From Carya illinoinensis (taxonomy: Eukaryota > Streptophyta > Magnoliopsida > Fagales > Juglandaceae): a DNA stretch of 64,000 nt. Positions within the stretch are counted from its first letter, which is position 1; each line of letters starts with the position of its first letter. Position numbers and translations under genes: made by a program. The stretch lies in the NCBI RefSeq assembly GCF_018687715.1, contig NC_056758.1, forward strand, positions 17,275,001-17,339,000, in the 5' to 3' direction. This document shows, one piece after another, positions 48,591-61,992 of this stretch. Under the pieces are notes generated by a model that did not search any database, was not told the origin of the DNA, and saw only the letters and a program-made list of their open reading frames with translations.

Positions 48591-51500
48591 TGTGATGCCC
48601 CGAAATTCTACTTGGGATTAGACGGACATCTAAAGCGTTAGGACATGCAACACAAGGTTACTTGCCTCCATTCATGATATATTATGATGCAATGTTCTTA
48701 ACATGTATCTAGCATTATGTAATATTCACAACAGATAATTTATTTTTAAAAAAACACTATGTACCAAACTAATAATATCCCAAATACTTAAAACACGATC
48801 CATACATACTTGACAAAATAAACATCCATGCTTACAGTGCGAGTCTCAGAAGATTAAAATCTCAAAAACATGGGAGACAGAGCTCCATAATTACATCACC
48901 AAAATATAATTACTGGGCTAGTTCATTGAGCAACTTGCGTAACTCGACTAATGTTGCCATAATACTATCTAAGAATCCAACTAAGGAGGCCACAAGCTCC
49001 GCGACGCATCGGTAGCGCCTAATCAACATTCTCCAATCTGCCAAGCTTCACTCCCTCTCTTGGTCCTAACACATCTCCTACCACTCGAGGGGAATGGTAG
49101 TTGGGACTACCATGGTGATATTTGAATGCAAATCTCAACAATTTAACAAAAAATTTCCACACAAGTTAATGAAGCATACATGGTAGTAAAGGCATTAATA
49201 TATAATCAAAGTTACAAGTAAGCATAACATAACTTGACATGTAACATGGCATAAATTGAATAACCTAAATTGAAATGTGAACAAAACTTGAAATTTGACA
49301 TGACATGAACTTGATCAAAATAATATGAACTTGAAACATGACATGAACGTGAACTTGAAACATGACTGAACGTGAATATGAAACATGACATGATCGTGAA
49401 CTTGAAACATAGTATGAATATAAAATACATGAACCTGAAATCTTGTTTAATAAGCTTGATTAAAGTGAACATGTAAGTGCTACATGGGTTCCAAACTTGA
49501 AACATATCATGAATATGAAAGACATGAATTTGGAATCTTGTTCAATAAGCTTGATTAAAGTGACCATGGGGGTGCTACATGGGTTCCCTTGAGTCATGTT
49601 TTGCTAGTCCCTAGACTCTACCACAAGTGCATGGGTCGTGACAAATAGAACAAGGCAAAAAAAGTATCATTTTCACAAGGGGAGATTCAAGTACCAATTT
49701 ATAAAATTTCCTATATATTATTGAGACGATCCCAAATTGTTGTGACTAACTACAAATTCTTTACTTCAGAAAAGAAATCAAATATGAAAAGTTCCTAAGG
49801 CTTAGATTTCATCAATTGAATTCTTTCAATAAGTTTAAGTATGGTTGCTTGCATTAGTGTTTTGCTAATTGCAATGACCGAATTTCCTTTTTTATGCAAT
49901 ATCCTCTTTCAACGTAAAACACCTATATTTATATTAATCCTATGTCTACTGTCGTAATCATAGAAATTAATATAAACTCATTATGCTCTGTGAAATTCTT
50001 GAATGTAGATCACAAATGTGTGTATTTATTTTTTAACAACAGTGCCAAGGTTTGATGAATTCACGAACTAATATTGAACTTCAACCTTCGTTACTTCATT
50101 CAATATCTTAAACATGCAATTCATGGCCAGTAAATTGCAAGTATGAAAACTAAAATCATCAAATTGCAATTAACAAAAGATATTCAATACAATCATATTC
50201 AAATCATATTAAAAGCTCAATGACTACATCTTGGCCCTAGAATAAGAAAACTAGCAAATCATAACTGATAAAACAATCTAATTATTTCTCAAACATAAAT
50301 TCAAATTCAACATCCTTAATAACAATTTAGCAACAAAAAATTATAGAAAGAAAGAAAGAATGAAAAAAAAAAAGAAACTCTGTAATTGTAGAAATCATGA
50401 ACTTTGTTTTTCCTCTGAGAATTACAGCAGCTCATTTCAATCATTTACCTTCAATTTCATGCCAATAATATCTTTATATATAGTAGAAAAGATACCCTAT
50501 GGTTTTCCTGATTTCCCTTAAAAAATCTCCTAACTTTTTGGACTTAATTTGGCATCTGTGAACGGACTTCAGAAGTTTAAATTTTGAAATCATCATTAGA
50601 GACAAAGTTGTAACCCTTTATGATATCTTTCCAATTCATCAAGAATAGAAATAATCAGATATATGAGTAGGAAGTTATGGTCATAATACTCAAGTATGTC
50701 TAGGCAATCTCCTAGCGCATTTCAAATTTGAATTTCTTGTGGAACCCCTCTGCGATTTCTTTTTTTCTTTCTTTTTTTTCTTCTTTTTCTTTTCCTTTTT
50801 TTTAATGGAAATTGTTATTTTTCAAACCCTCCTTCCATATCTTCAAGCCATCCAATCCATTCAAAATTGATTCTCTTTTCAAATTTTAAAATAAATGATA
50901 TGCTGCTAAAAATTTAGAATTCTTGGCTTCCCTACTTCTAGATAGATTGAGAGCATCCTAATGACATATTTTTGAGTTGGATCTTCATGAATGTTTTATA
51001 TATCGTTCTTAGCTTTCCAACACCTAAACTTGCTTTATCTAACTTCTAGAACTTCAGATACAAGTTGAAAACCAAAACAGGGTCTAAGGGTCTGAGCTGC
51101 AATAAACTTCTAGACAAATTTTGACTTCTCCGTTTCTACTAAATTTTGAACTTTAAAAAGGTAGAATTGAGTTTTGATCTCTTCATTTAAGTTTAGGTCA
51201 ATGTTTTAGCTTTCCAACAAGGTAAACAAAATCTGAAACTAAGGTATGTAGCTCCAGTTAGAACCCAAAAATCGAACAATGTTCTGGTTTGACTAGACCA
51301 TACTAACTAGGATTTGCACTCTAAGCCTAATCCAATTTCTGCCGATTCACATCATCCAAATTCTAACCTAATTCAATAATTAATTACCTACAAAATATCA
51401 AGAATTTTCAAGAATTAAATAAATGTAGAAAAACACCTAAAATTCTAAATAAATAAGCATACAAAACACTATGAATCAAAACAATTAAGATTAAAAAAAT

Positions 51501-54500
51501 GTGTGAAATAAATTCTCACATCATGTGTCCCTGCCAATTATCGTATCATAACACAGGTATCTATACCTACTGTAAGTGTGTTAACATACATGCCAATTCA
51601 CAAGTATATGCATTTACTATGGGCACATGTATAGTACATGCCAATTCACAAGTATCTGCACCTGCTGTTGACACACATATTGTACATACATATCACGTGT
51701 CAGATATCTGTAACCGTACGAGTATAGATAACATGAAATTGTATATGACACAATTGGCTTTAGTGCCTACTGCACTCCACTAACTAGTTAATTAGGTCTC
51801 ATCGCAGCTCATTAATCTTTACTTTGTCAATCTAGAAAATTTCACACTACTTTAGACACTCCAGTGTGAACAAAGGAATTTTATTAGAATATTACCTATC
51901 CCTAGCACTTAGGGTCGTGATATACATAAACAGACTTAACATGACATAAAAGGTTGTTCTCAAGATACACAAACTGTACTCAAGATGAAAGGACAAAAGT
52001 CCTAACAAGTCTTGACATAACGTAACATGACATGAACATGCGATGAAAGACATGACATTCATACATTGAAATATAAAATATTTCATAAATGACATAGCAT
52101 GTATCAGACAAATATTTCATAACATTGCATAACATATAACAGATAATATTTCATAACATGACATAACGTGTAATAGAAAATATTACGTGACATGACACAC
52201 ATGTAACAAATAGCATAACATACCATGACATACTTGTAACAAATAACAATACATGACAAATAAATATTTTGTGATAGAATATATTATGTGTAACAAAGAA
52301 GTATATAGTGACATGGCATGGCATAAATGATAACATACAGATATAAACTGTAGTTTTCTTACCCATCACACATATATAGTAAACTAATAGTATGTTAAGA
52401 GCTAACTTACAGCGATCGTCGCGTTATGGAAATAAAGCATGAAACACGAGAAAGAAGTAGAGATTTTAAAAGTTAGAAACTTTATCACTATCAATTAGAA
52501 ACATGAAAGATACTAACTTAGAATAAAATTACCATTTTACCCCTACATGTGAGTAAATATTTATTTTACCCCTAACTTAAGGATTTCATATCTTAATTTC
52601 AAAAATCATCAAAATTTAAAAATTTACATTCTTGGTGTAAAATTTGTCCTAAATTAAAATATTAATTTAGAAAATTTTAAAACAAACACAACTATGAAAA
52701 ACACCACACACCACAAGGCCGAAACTTCCAAAGGTCAAAACTCTTGAATTTTGTTGTAATTTCTTCCAATTTCAAAACTCATGATCAAACCGAAATTTTT
52801 TGACAAAAATCCTCCTATCCTAAGTTTAAAAACATACCTAAAATATTCAACAAAAATATACTATTTATCAACACAAAAAAAAAAATTCGTAAAAAGATCT
52901 AAATTTTTTTACTAAAATACAAATCCTTGAATCTCAAGATTTACTCTATTTCAAAATATCTCCAAGAACTTCAAAAATTCAAATCTTTCTTCTAACACAT
53001 TAATAAGAATTAAGATATTTTGAATCATCGCACAAAAGTCACCAAAAATTATAAAACTTCACTTGAAGTACTCAACTCCACACTTGGTCCAAAAATAAAA
53101 TTTTTCTCTTAACTAGCTTTGATCAAACACTTGATCCGTGACATACAATAATGAAATATTCAAACAAAAACATCACATGATTTAAAAAAATGTCTTAAAG
53201 GATATCCAAGCATTAAACTTAAAATCACATGGTGAAAAATAAACCAAAACATGGATCTAGTCAAAAACATCAAACTTTTGACCTAACCCAGTATTCTCTT
53301 GCTTAAAAATCCATATATTTAAAACTAACAAAAAATCTTCAAACTAACGTCGTAAAATGTAGATAAGAGTCTTATTATCATAAAATAAATATATCAAAAC
53401 CCTGGGAGTAAGATTAAACCACAAAAGATCCAAACTTTCTCAAAACAATAATAGTTTTTCCTCTTCCGGTTTTTAAGTTTCTAGATTTAAGAAAATCTTT
53501 CACCAAAAGCTTTAATCATACAATAAATCCTCAAAACCATTCATATAAAAATGTTGAAAACACTCCATAAAAATATTGGAGCAATATTTGTTCATTAGCT
53601 TGGCCAAAAACTCCAAAATATAATACACTCCCCAGATTATCGCCCAGATTGAGCTTTCTATGGTTAAAATAACTTTTGACTAATCAAATTACCATGAAAT
53701 GAATCCAAAAAGATATTTACAAAAACTATACTAAACGGCGAACAACTCTAATGAAGGAATAATTGTGAGAAGATATCTAAAAGGGTTCAAAAAGAGTCAT
53801 GTAAAATGTCTTAGAAAACTGCTTGAGAGAGCTCCTAAGTGTTTCTCTCCAAGAACATAAATGAGAAGTGGTGAAGTGAATGAAAGGGTGCCTTGAGTGC
53901 CTATTAGATTTCTGAAGGGTGAGGTATGGACTTGAAGGACACTTTGATGGGTGGTGCTTATGTCACAAAAAGGTGAAAATAGTGAGGGGGAGTGGTTGCT
54001 GCTCTATCATGTAGAAGGGAGAGGATAAGGTGGATTTTTCTCTCACACCAAAGGATTATTTGGGCTACCAAGGGCAGAGGTTGCTCTGCCATGAATGGGG
54101 GAAAACTTCATTAAGAATCTTTGCCAAGGTAGCCAAAATTCTCGGGCTTTAAACAAGTGTGTTTCAATTTAAATTTTAAAGAGGGTTTAGTTAAGATTTG
54201 GGATGCTATCAAGGCCAAATCTGATTTTTCTTGACCCAATCAAATTTCTAAGGTTTAAAAAGTTGGATAATGATATCACAACATGAATTTGAGGAATTAA
54301 TAACATGTGAAGATGATTTAATCAAGTGTACTGTAAAATCTTAAATATTCATACTAACTTACTGTATAATTTGTTCATCGAAATTTAATTCCGAAGTGCC
54401 TTGAAAAAAGTAAAATGCATTTTCAAACAAGCATATCATCCAAAGACTGAAAATAGAATTATTGCTTCATAAAATTCTAAATAATTAACTGAATCTAATG

Positions 54501-54694
54501 GTGCATGCCATATTGTTTTTTTAACATTTCTAACTATTTCAAATAAATAAAAACATACTTCTGACACTATAGTGAGTGATGACATTGATTATGCTAACAG
54601 ATTAAAACCTACGCAATTGGTTGATTTATGAAAACTTACGGGATTTTTCCGAAGTTTCTAAAACCTATAGAAAAATTTTTAGCAGGTTATTATA
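48591..54694 (-). repeat. 5' LTR of the family-B chromovirus (copy 4), interrupted by a solo LTR
   Basis: The inner end is at 48591 (plus tgtgatgcccc). The outer end at about 54694 reads tataataacctgc on the minus strand against tgtaacagcctac in the 3' LTR. The span is 6.1 kb, or about 4.2 kb without the nested solo LTR. It carries the 34-bp minisatellite (52080-52260), aacttgaaacatgac word repeats (49270-49440) and repeated ccaattcacaagtat blocks (51590-51660). Confidence 0.8.
49600..51520 (-). repeat. Solo LTR nested in the chromovirus 5' LTR
   Basis: About 1.9 kb absent from the corresponding place in LTR copies 2 and 3. The hexamer tcatgt stands at both edges (49594-49599, 51521-51526). 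On the minus strand it begins TGTGAGAATT and is homologous to the solo LTR at 23657-25009. No PBS or internal sequence. Exact borders are uncertain by a few bases because the edges fit TG/CA only with adjustment. Confidence 0.8.
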
Positions 54695-55844
54695 GAGACT
54701 GCTGAAAATAATAAACAATGAGTTTGAGGATGTATAGTGGCTTCCCATATTTGGGAAACTATTCTAGCATGCGTAAATGTAACCCCTAATTTAGGAAATT
54801 TGATGGGAGGGAGAAATTGAAGTTTTCTCCAAAATTTCTCTTATAATTTAGAGAATAAGAACATATATAGAATCAGATGTCAATGCTCTAAAGGCGTAGC
54901 TTTCGGGCAATTTCCTCATAGGTGAGTGACCTTTCTAGTGTGGCATGATCCACCTTGAGGGCCTATTACTTCCTAGCTATTCTAAAGGTGGCCTAAAGAG
55001 TGGGAATCTTAGAGCTGTACCGGAGATGATTTCAGGTGGCCCAACATTTTTAATGTGATATAGATTAATAGAAACATGAACATGGTCAATTACTATCACA
55101 TAAACAAGCTAATTAGGAAACTAAAACTCTTATCTTATAACTTCTATAATATAAATAAGGTTTGCTATTCATCATTCTTACATATTATATACTATATTTT
55201 TTTTAATTTTTAATTTTTTTAAAAAAATTAATATTTTTTTAGTTTTATTTTTTTAAATTAATTATATTCTTTTATTTATCATTCATATATTTTATATTTA
55301 ATAAAAAAATAAAAAATAAAAAATTAAGTATAATATGTTATATAAAAATAATGATTAAATTTTTTTAATATAAATTAATATAAGCTAGAGGACAGATGTT
55401 TTCCAGCACACCATTTGGTGTGGGGGGAATCTTTAAATTTTCATTTTTAATTGACGTGACATTATTTTGTTTTATTATTGAGCTGTCAATTGTCAAATTT
55501 CATATACATGTCTTGTTTTCATTGGCAACAGGTATCTTCTAAGACAAGGCTGCTTTTAGAACATTAGGATTATGGACCGGAGGATATAGTTAATAAATAA
55601 AGTAACGTTAGGAATAAAATTTAATAGATAAATTTTGTATAGATTATTTTGCGAAAAAAAGTTAGTCATATTTAAAAATAAAAAAATAAGTTTTTTATAT
55701 TTTTATTAATGTAGAGTCTATTTTTTACAAATAATTTATACGGGATTTATTTATCAAAATTCGTGTAAATAATTTCTATGATAAATATAGCAAACTCACT
55801 TACTAAAATTTCGATTCATGAATTAAGTTAAAAGAAAAGTAATG
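54695..55844. other. AT-rich intergenic spacer
   Basis: No ORF or domain recognised. 55170-55380 is almost pure A+T with inverted-repeat character, and 55600-55800 contains another AT-rich possible MITE without clear ends. Confidence 0.5.
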
Positions 55845-56912
55845 CTACATATAATAGTCTGCAAGTGCCAAGCAGCTGCTTTGAGAAAAAAAATAAAATT
55901 TATTATTAAAAAATCAATCATTTTTTTTTATATAAATTCTATATTTATTGATAGGCCTGGTCATTCGGATTTCCAACTCTGGAGTCCGGATATACCTGGA
56001 CCAAAACCCAAATTTTAAACCCATGCCAGAACTTGGACTGGATTAGCCCAGATCAAAGTCGGGCTGGAATCTGAATGAATTGGGTTTTATAAAACCTGGA
56101 TTTCGGGTTTCGGGTCCTTTTCTTTTTTTTTAATCATAGAACTCTGTATTTCAGTGAGATTTAAAAAGTATAATTTTTTATTTTGAATAAAGACCTATAT
56201 TATATTGAAGATTTTTCAAGAAAATTCCCTTATATAAAAGCCTATATTTATTATAGAAATTTTTAAAAAAATGTCAAAAATCTAAATTTTTATTTTTATT
56301 TTATAAAAGCCTATATTTAGTGTGAAAATTTTCTAAGAGATAATGTTAAAAAGCTTAATACTATTTTCCAGAATAATAAAAATATATTAAAATAAAAAAC
56401 TAAAATGCATGTAATCCACTTCATCTTACATTATTTTGTTATTTACATATTATATTACAATACAAAATACAAAAAGTACAAGATAAATTACAAAATAATT
56501 ACAAAACAATCATGTTTCCCATTGAATAATCATTGCCTACGCTAACAGCAGAAACATGTGCTATTTTATGATCTTTATTTCCTCTCTTCTGCTGCTTCAA
56601 TCTATTAAGCAGAAGCATAAATGGCAAATTTAGATAGCAATAAATTGAATTGATTTACAATTATAACCTCATAAATTCACAGCTTTATTTTTAAATAAAA
56701 AAATATGGATGAGATATGACAGTAGAAGAAACTCACACAACTGAATATTTGAATGGACTCTGTTTTGCTTGTTGATATAATCAAAGTTGCAATAACTTAC
56801 ACTGAGCGAAAATGTCAAGTATAATTAGACAAACTTTGCAAATTTTATCAATTGAATTTAAATGTGAGGTCTTGCTCCATTTAGAATATTTTATGTACAG
56901 GTTAGAGATTAT

Positions 56913-57095
56913 CTGACCATAAGCCAATACAGTACCATTATATCCTTAGAACAAACCATCAGCAAGTGCAGCAATGCATTCTTCAAACATGCTAGATGAA
57001 GGAGATCCACTCCACTGCTTCCATAGACATGATCAAATGTAAAGGAATGGGTGCCAATTCGTACTTGCTCCACAGAAACAACTAAGATCTCATTC
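56913..57095 (-). pseudogene. Kinesin-4 motor-domain exon fragment (pseudogene)
   Basis: The minus strand encodes VRIGTHSFTFDHVYGSSG, then in another frame SPSSSMFEECIAALADGLF, a stop, and GYNGTVLAYGQ. This is the N-terminal motor region of plant kinesin-4 (KIN-4A/FRA1 type), a plus-end microtubule motor, ending just before the P-loop TGSGKT, where an exon boundary is likely. The frame change comes from a 5-bp tandem duplication (tccac twice, 57006-57015). The stop (56946-56948) replaces a conserved Q codon by one change. At the exon end GGTCAG is followed by at and not the donor gt. No other motor exon is recognised nearby. Confidence 0.85.
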
Positions 57096-57204
57096 TCAGA
57101 AATGTAGGTAGAAAGGAAAATGTTGCACGGATTATCAACATAATATATTTCAAATAATTGCAAAAATAAATTGAAATAGGTTCCCTGAAATTATGCTTCA
57201 TTAA

Positions 57205-57778
57205 GAGCATTGGCAATGGCCTAGCCATTGTCAAGTCCATAATTTAGCTAGAATGTTAACTTTTAGCTAGAATATGAACTTCTAGATAGATTAGTCCACA
57301 TTGGACTAGCTATTTTAAAGTTTAAATAATAATAAAATATTATATATTTTAATAATATTTAATTTTTTTTTAATATTTTACAAATACATTTCACATATTA
57401 GTTAATAACTTTATTAAATAAATTATTATTTAACTACAAATTTTTATTTTTCAACTATTTTTTTCCTCGATGTTATGTTGTAAAAAATAGTTGATATTTT
57501 TTTGTAAATATATATATTAAAACACAAGCAGAATTCACAACATCTACCGTGCAATACAAAAGCTTCCTAAAGGAAAACAGTCGAAGAGATATAATTTTAG
57601 AATAAAATAATGTTTTGATGTTAAACAGGACCTCGCCATATTTGAAGGAAGTGATGGACTTACTGTAGCAGAAAGCTTCACCTAGTTTATTTTAGCCAGT
57701 CCAATGCAGCAGGTTTAATGGCTACAAAGTTTATATTTTGGCTTTTGAGGAGTTTTAGCGAGACCGATGCGGATGCTC
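57205..57778. mobile_element. PIF/Harbinger (Tourist-like) MITE
   Basis: 574 bp. Ends gagcattggcaatgg and, reverse complemented, gagcatccgcatcgg, of the GAGCATnnnCAATGG type. The trinucleotide taa flanks both sides (57202-57204, 57779-57781), the duplication expected of PIF/Harbinger. It lies about 110 bp upstream, on the minus strand, of the kinesin exon remnant, within presumed intron. Confidence 0.85.
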
Positions 57779-57969
57779 TAAGGCCACATAATGTGCCTTA
57801 GCATTTTCCATTTTGAAATTGAGATATCATGTTAGCAAGTAACACATACACATTTCACAAACTGAAATATGCACTTTATGACATGGCACATTCAATACAA
57901 GCAATATCTCCCATTGAAATATACTTAAAAGGTGTATAGCAATATATTATTACAAAATTAGCAATCAAA

Positions 57970-58138
57970 GACGCAATTTTGCTCAATTAGAAAAGCTTTA
58001 TTGTATAAGAGACCTAGGCTCCAATCCCACCATGGATGATGGGGTCAAGGGATGGGCGAATGTTGCCTCCCTTTGTAACTTGTAGGCCTATTGTAGGCCT
58101 AATAAGCCTCCAGTGGACCAGGATAAATAAAAAATAAA
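57970..58138 (+). mobile_element. tRNA-derived SINE
   Basis: A box-A-like tgctcaattagaaaag is followed about 30 bp later by a box-B-like ggctccaatccc, the internal RNA polymerase III promoter of tRNA-derived SINEs. The body ends in an A-rich tail (gataaataaaaaataaaaa). Confidence 0.6.
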
Positions 58139-59059
58139 AACAAACTATAGGTATTAGGGCTGCATAAACAAACTATTGGTAGAATGCTGCGAAACAAAAA
58201 AAAAAAACTATAGGTAGAATGCATAAGCAAACTATAAACACTGTATGGGATTATGCACTTGATTTATGGTACCAAACCATAATCAATATAGTTAGAATGC
58301 ACAAAATTTCTCAAAACCGTATATGCTAAAGATGAAGAAACTGGATATACCACAATTTTATTAGTCCCTGCACTCTATTCATCAGCCTGCACCCTGGTTA
58401 AGACAGTGAACCACAACCAATTCCATGGTTAAAAATAAAAACACAGCTATGAGCTTTGTATGCATCATTGTTTGAGAGATATATCATTAAGACTTAAGGA
58501 ACAAAACATTTAAGACTTAAGGAACAAAACATTTTGGTACTCACATTATGCTTTTTCTCTCTACCAAAAAGAGAACCATGTTTTATTTTCTAGAGTACTT
58601 TTTTTTCTCTCATGCTCCCTTTTTATTTTCCTATAAACTAGCTGCTTAGCATATGTGTAATACAGTATAAAACCCACAGGCAGACCATAACTACCAAGAA
58701 ACCCACAACAAACACGACAGATCAAACACAATAAGAAACATAAGCCAAGGATACGGACGATCAAAAACATTAGGGCACCCCTAAAAATATAGTGCCAATC
58801 AGTATAGAAAGAATTAAAAAAACTATTTCCAATCCGTTAATTTATTAAATGTTTTCCTCATCTTTTATATTTCCTCTCCTTTGTTCTGTTCTTGGAGCAA
58901 CACACAAAGAAACCCACAACAAATTGAATAAAAACAAAGCAAAAAACATAAGAGAGGATAGAAATGAAAATATATAGGGCATCCCAGAAAAATATATAGC
59001 CACTCACTACACTGATCCAATATAAAATAAAATAAAAGAATACAAAAAAAAGAAACAGA

Positions 59060-59192
59060 AGAACCAAACATAAAGACTAAAAAACTTAAAGAGAGACTAC
59101 CGATCTAAAGCCCGGTGGTGGCGACGAGAGAGAGATAGACGGTGGCAAAACTTGAAGGCGAACGCTAGGGTTACATTTATTGGGCTCGGATG

Positions 59193-59194
<2 letters not shown>
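59060..59194 (-). other. Leader-like GC-rich segment, probably a captured 5' UTR/first-exon end
   Basis: Read on the minus strand: an aaccctagcg telo-box-like start, a tctctctctcgtcgccacc pyrimidine-rich leader, then gatcg followed by gtagtc, which could be a splice donor, and T-rich intron-like sequence. It lies upstream, in kinesin orientation, of the exon at 56913-57095 inside the hAT element. Membership of the same captured gene is inference. Confidence 0.4.

Positions 59195-59271
<77 letters not shown>
59195..59271 (+). repeat. (AG)n microsatellite
   Basis: About 38 uninterrupted AG units near the right end of the hAT element, next to the leader-like segment (CT-rich in minus orientation). 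Confidence 0.98.
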
Positions 59272-59274
<3 letters not shown>

Positions 59275-59535
59275 AAATCACAATCATTTTTTTTATTTTT
59301 TTATAAAATCAGGTCCTAGTGTTAAAATCCAGTACCCGGGTGTAATACCCGTAACCGGCCCGAATTGGGCCAGTTTTAAAAATGTGGGTTTCAGCTCGGG
59401 TTAAACCATAACCGAACACCCAGTTAATCAGGTGCCAGTCCGAATGAACATTCCTATTTACTCATTTTTTTTAAAGAGATTATACGTTTTTTACACACTC
59501 TACAATTACAAATATTATTTCTTTCTTAAAAGAAT

Positions 59536-61770
59536 ATAAGATTCAACTATTATTTTAATATAACTTCTAGTCTTCTACTATATACAGTAACTTTTTTATA
59601 ACATCAACGATGCTATCTATGCCTATGATGATGGATTCATTTAAATAAATAATGATACTATTATAGTCACGACCGAGGGAAACTAAAATCTTTAGTCTCC
59701 ACCATTAAACTCTTAAAAACATATATATTGTACAATCTCCTAAATTTATAATAGAAATTAAAATCTCTTGATTTTTGGGTAATTATGGCATCCAAGCTTA
59801 GGTCGATTTTGAAACATGGATCCCAAGGACGTTTAACCACATGCATGGAGGGCCCTCACTCTCACTCTCCTCTCCTTAATATGTGATCATCGTTCATAAT
59901 ACAAGGATAAGTGAAATTTAAAATCGAAGTTTCATAAAATTTATTATAATTTATAATTTTCTTTTTAATAATTTAATATCAATTTTACTCAAATCAGTAT
60001 ATTATATCGGTACACTTGGGGCATGCTTGTAAACTTATGAGATAAGATAAGAGTTATATAGATATTAGTGAAATAATTTGAGATAAGATATTTTATTAGT
60101 TTTTGAAAAGTTAAAGAGAAAAAATAAATAAAAATATTATAAAGTTAAAATATTATCTGAATATAATTTTTTAACATTATTGTTATTTTAAAATTTGAAA
60201 AAGTTGTATTATTTTTTGTGTTTTATTTTAAAGTTTGAAAAAACTATAATGATTAAATGAAAATATTGAATATTTGAAATTGAAATACATTTTATATTTG
60301 AGTGATTTTTAGGAAAGAAATTATAATTAGTTTGGATAAATAAACTGTCCTATTTCATCTCATTTCATCTCATCATTACAATTTTTTTAACTCATCATTA
60401 CAATTTTTTTAAATTTTTACATAAAATATAATGAATAATTTAATTTTTATAAATTTTAAAATAATAATAATATTAAAAGATAATATTTTAACAATATTTT
60501 ATTAATTTTATATAAGATTATGTTATCTTATTTCAGCATCAAAGCAACACGTTTTGAGACAGATAATATATACCCACCTTTTCTCGCTTCCGAAACGTAA
60601 CCTTAGACTTAAATACAACGCATTAGCTAGGAAGATGAGAATGAGATCCCCTTCCACCTACATTGGGCGATAAGGTCAAGGTCTCTATCCCAGCACGAAG
60701 AGGAAAGGATAGATCTCCTCTTCTCCACACAGGCCCATGAAGGATTTTTTTTTTTTTCTTGATTTTTTTTAATATTAATTTTTATTTTTATTTTTATTTA
60801 GTCGAATATTTCCTTTTCTCTAATCTTGATGAATTGGTGAACACGGATCTTTACCCGAGCAGGGCAGATGAAAGGCCTGAATTTATCGAATAAATTTTAA
60901 CTTTTATTAAAAAAAAAGTATAGATGCATGGATTAAGCTCATAGACTCTACTAAATATATTTTTGAAGGAAGGTGTTAGATTTATAAAGAGACGTAACAA
61001 AAATAAATTTATAAATTGATATATATTTATTTTAAAATAAAAAATTTATTATAATTTTATACAACATAAGTTATATTAGTTTATAAATTTATTTTTATGA
61101 AATCTTTTCATAAAATATTAAAAAATAATTAGGAGAGTGACCTTGTGTAGAGCCACAAAAGTAACTGTAGATGTAAATAAATAAGAGTTCTACTACATAC
61201 AATCACCTTTGCATATTCATTGCACATTTAACTGATGTGATTGATCAAAATAATTATTTTATATCAAAAAATGACGCAGCCAATCACATTAGTAAAGTGC
61301 ATAATAAATATATAAAAATGACTTAATATAAAATTTTTGAATAAATAATACTACTCGATATGGTCTCTAGATCAGCTTGACTAAATTAAAGTTTGGTTTA
61401 ATTCATTTATTAAATAAATATAAAATTATGATCGATTATTAAATAATATTTGTATAAAGCTCGACTTAACTCATATAAGTTCATATAAACCTATATATAA
61501 TTTCGTATTTATTATTTTATATGATTTTTTTTTTAATTTAACAATGAGAATATTTTAAACCCTCTTGTACATGTCGAATGAACCCTCGTGTTCATTGATA
61601 TATGTATATATTAACTATATATAGATATTTATAAAAACTCAAAATTTATATATCAAAATTGATAAGCAAAATTATAAGATTATATGCAAATAATTTATTT
61701 TGTTAAAATTCTAATAACTTGTACATAAGTTTTAACCGAAACCTAAAACTAAATTTATAGAATGACTTAA
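59536..61770. other. AT-rich intergenic region with MITE-like pieces
   Basis: No gene recognised. 60020-60550 has a gagataagata motif at one side and tcatctcatttcatctcat at the other, an arrangement common to gatgagatgaga-type plant MITEs. A short T-rich tract lies at 60740-60800 after a CTC-rich 60 bp. Confidence 0.45.
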
Positions 61771-61782
61771 CTTAGTTTCCGT

Positions 61783-61992
61783 TTGGATAGTGAGTTGAAA
61801 TGATATAAGTTAATATGAAAATTAAAAGTTGAATAAAATATTGTTAGAATATTATTTTTTTAATATTATTATTTTAGAATTTAAAAAAGTTGAACTATTT
61901 ATTATATTTTGTGTAAAAATTTGATAGAGTTATAATAATAATATGAGAAGAGATAAGATAAAACATTTTCATTATCTAAACAAAATAACATT
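61783..61992. mobile_element. Probable MITE with GTTTGGATAGTGAG-type ends
   Basis: The left side reads gtttggatagtgagttgaaa and the right side, reverse complemented, gtttagataatgaaaatgtt. The ends are imperfect inverted repeats around an AT-rich core. The target duplication is not clear. Confidence 0.5.

Larger units (their letters stand above)
55952..59456. mobile_element. Non-autonomous hAT-like element carrying a captured kinesin-4 gene fragment
   Basis: The left end reads taggcctggtcattcgga and the right end, reverse complemented, taggaatgttcattcgga. These are terminal inverted repeats of about 18 bp with four differences, starting TAGG like the MITE at 25362. Flanking octamers tttattga (55944-55951) and tttactca (59457-59464) agree at six of eight positions, fitting an aged hAT duplication. 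Both subterminal regions are rich in cgg/ccgg/gggtt words. No transposase is present. Inside are a kinesin motor exon on the minus strand, a leader-like region, a Tourist-like MITE and a SINE. Confidence 0.72.
55845..59535. mobile_element. Small MITE split by the hAT element
   Basis: The left half (55845-55951: gtaatgctacata, then ctgctttgagaaaa) and right half (59457-59535: ttttttaaagagattatacg, then acactctacaatta) resemble each other in inverted orientation. Joined across one copy of the octamer they would make a MITE of about 180 bp. This gives independent support for the borders of the inserted hAT element. Confidence 0.5.

Noticed and set aside
56500..56660. Second captured exon (minus-strand reading RLKQQKRGNKDHKIAHVSA)
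   Set aside because: Only about 35 open codons, no family recognised and no clear splice sites.
58561..59071. Hydrophobic minus-strand ORFs of about 70 codons
   Set aside because: T-rich intron-like sequence inside the hAT element; apparent membrane character is compositional.
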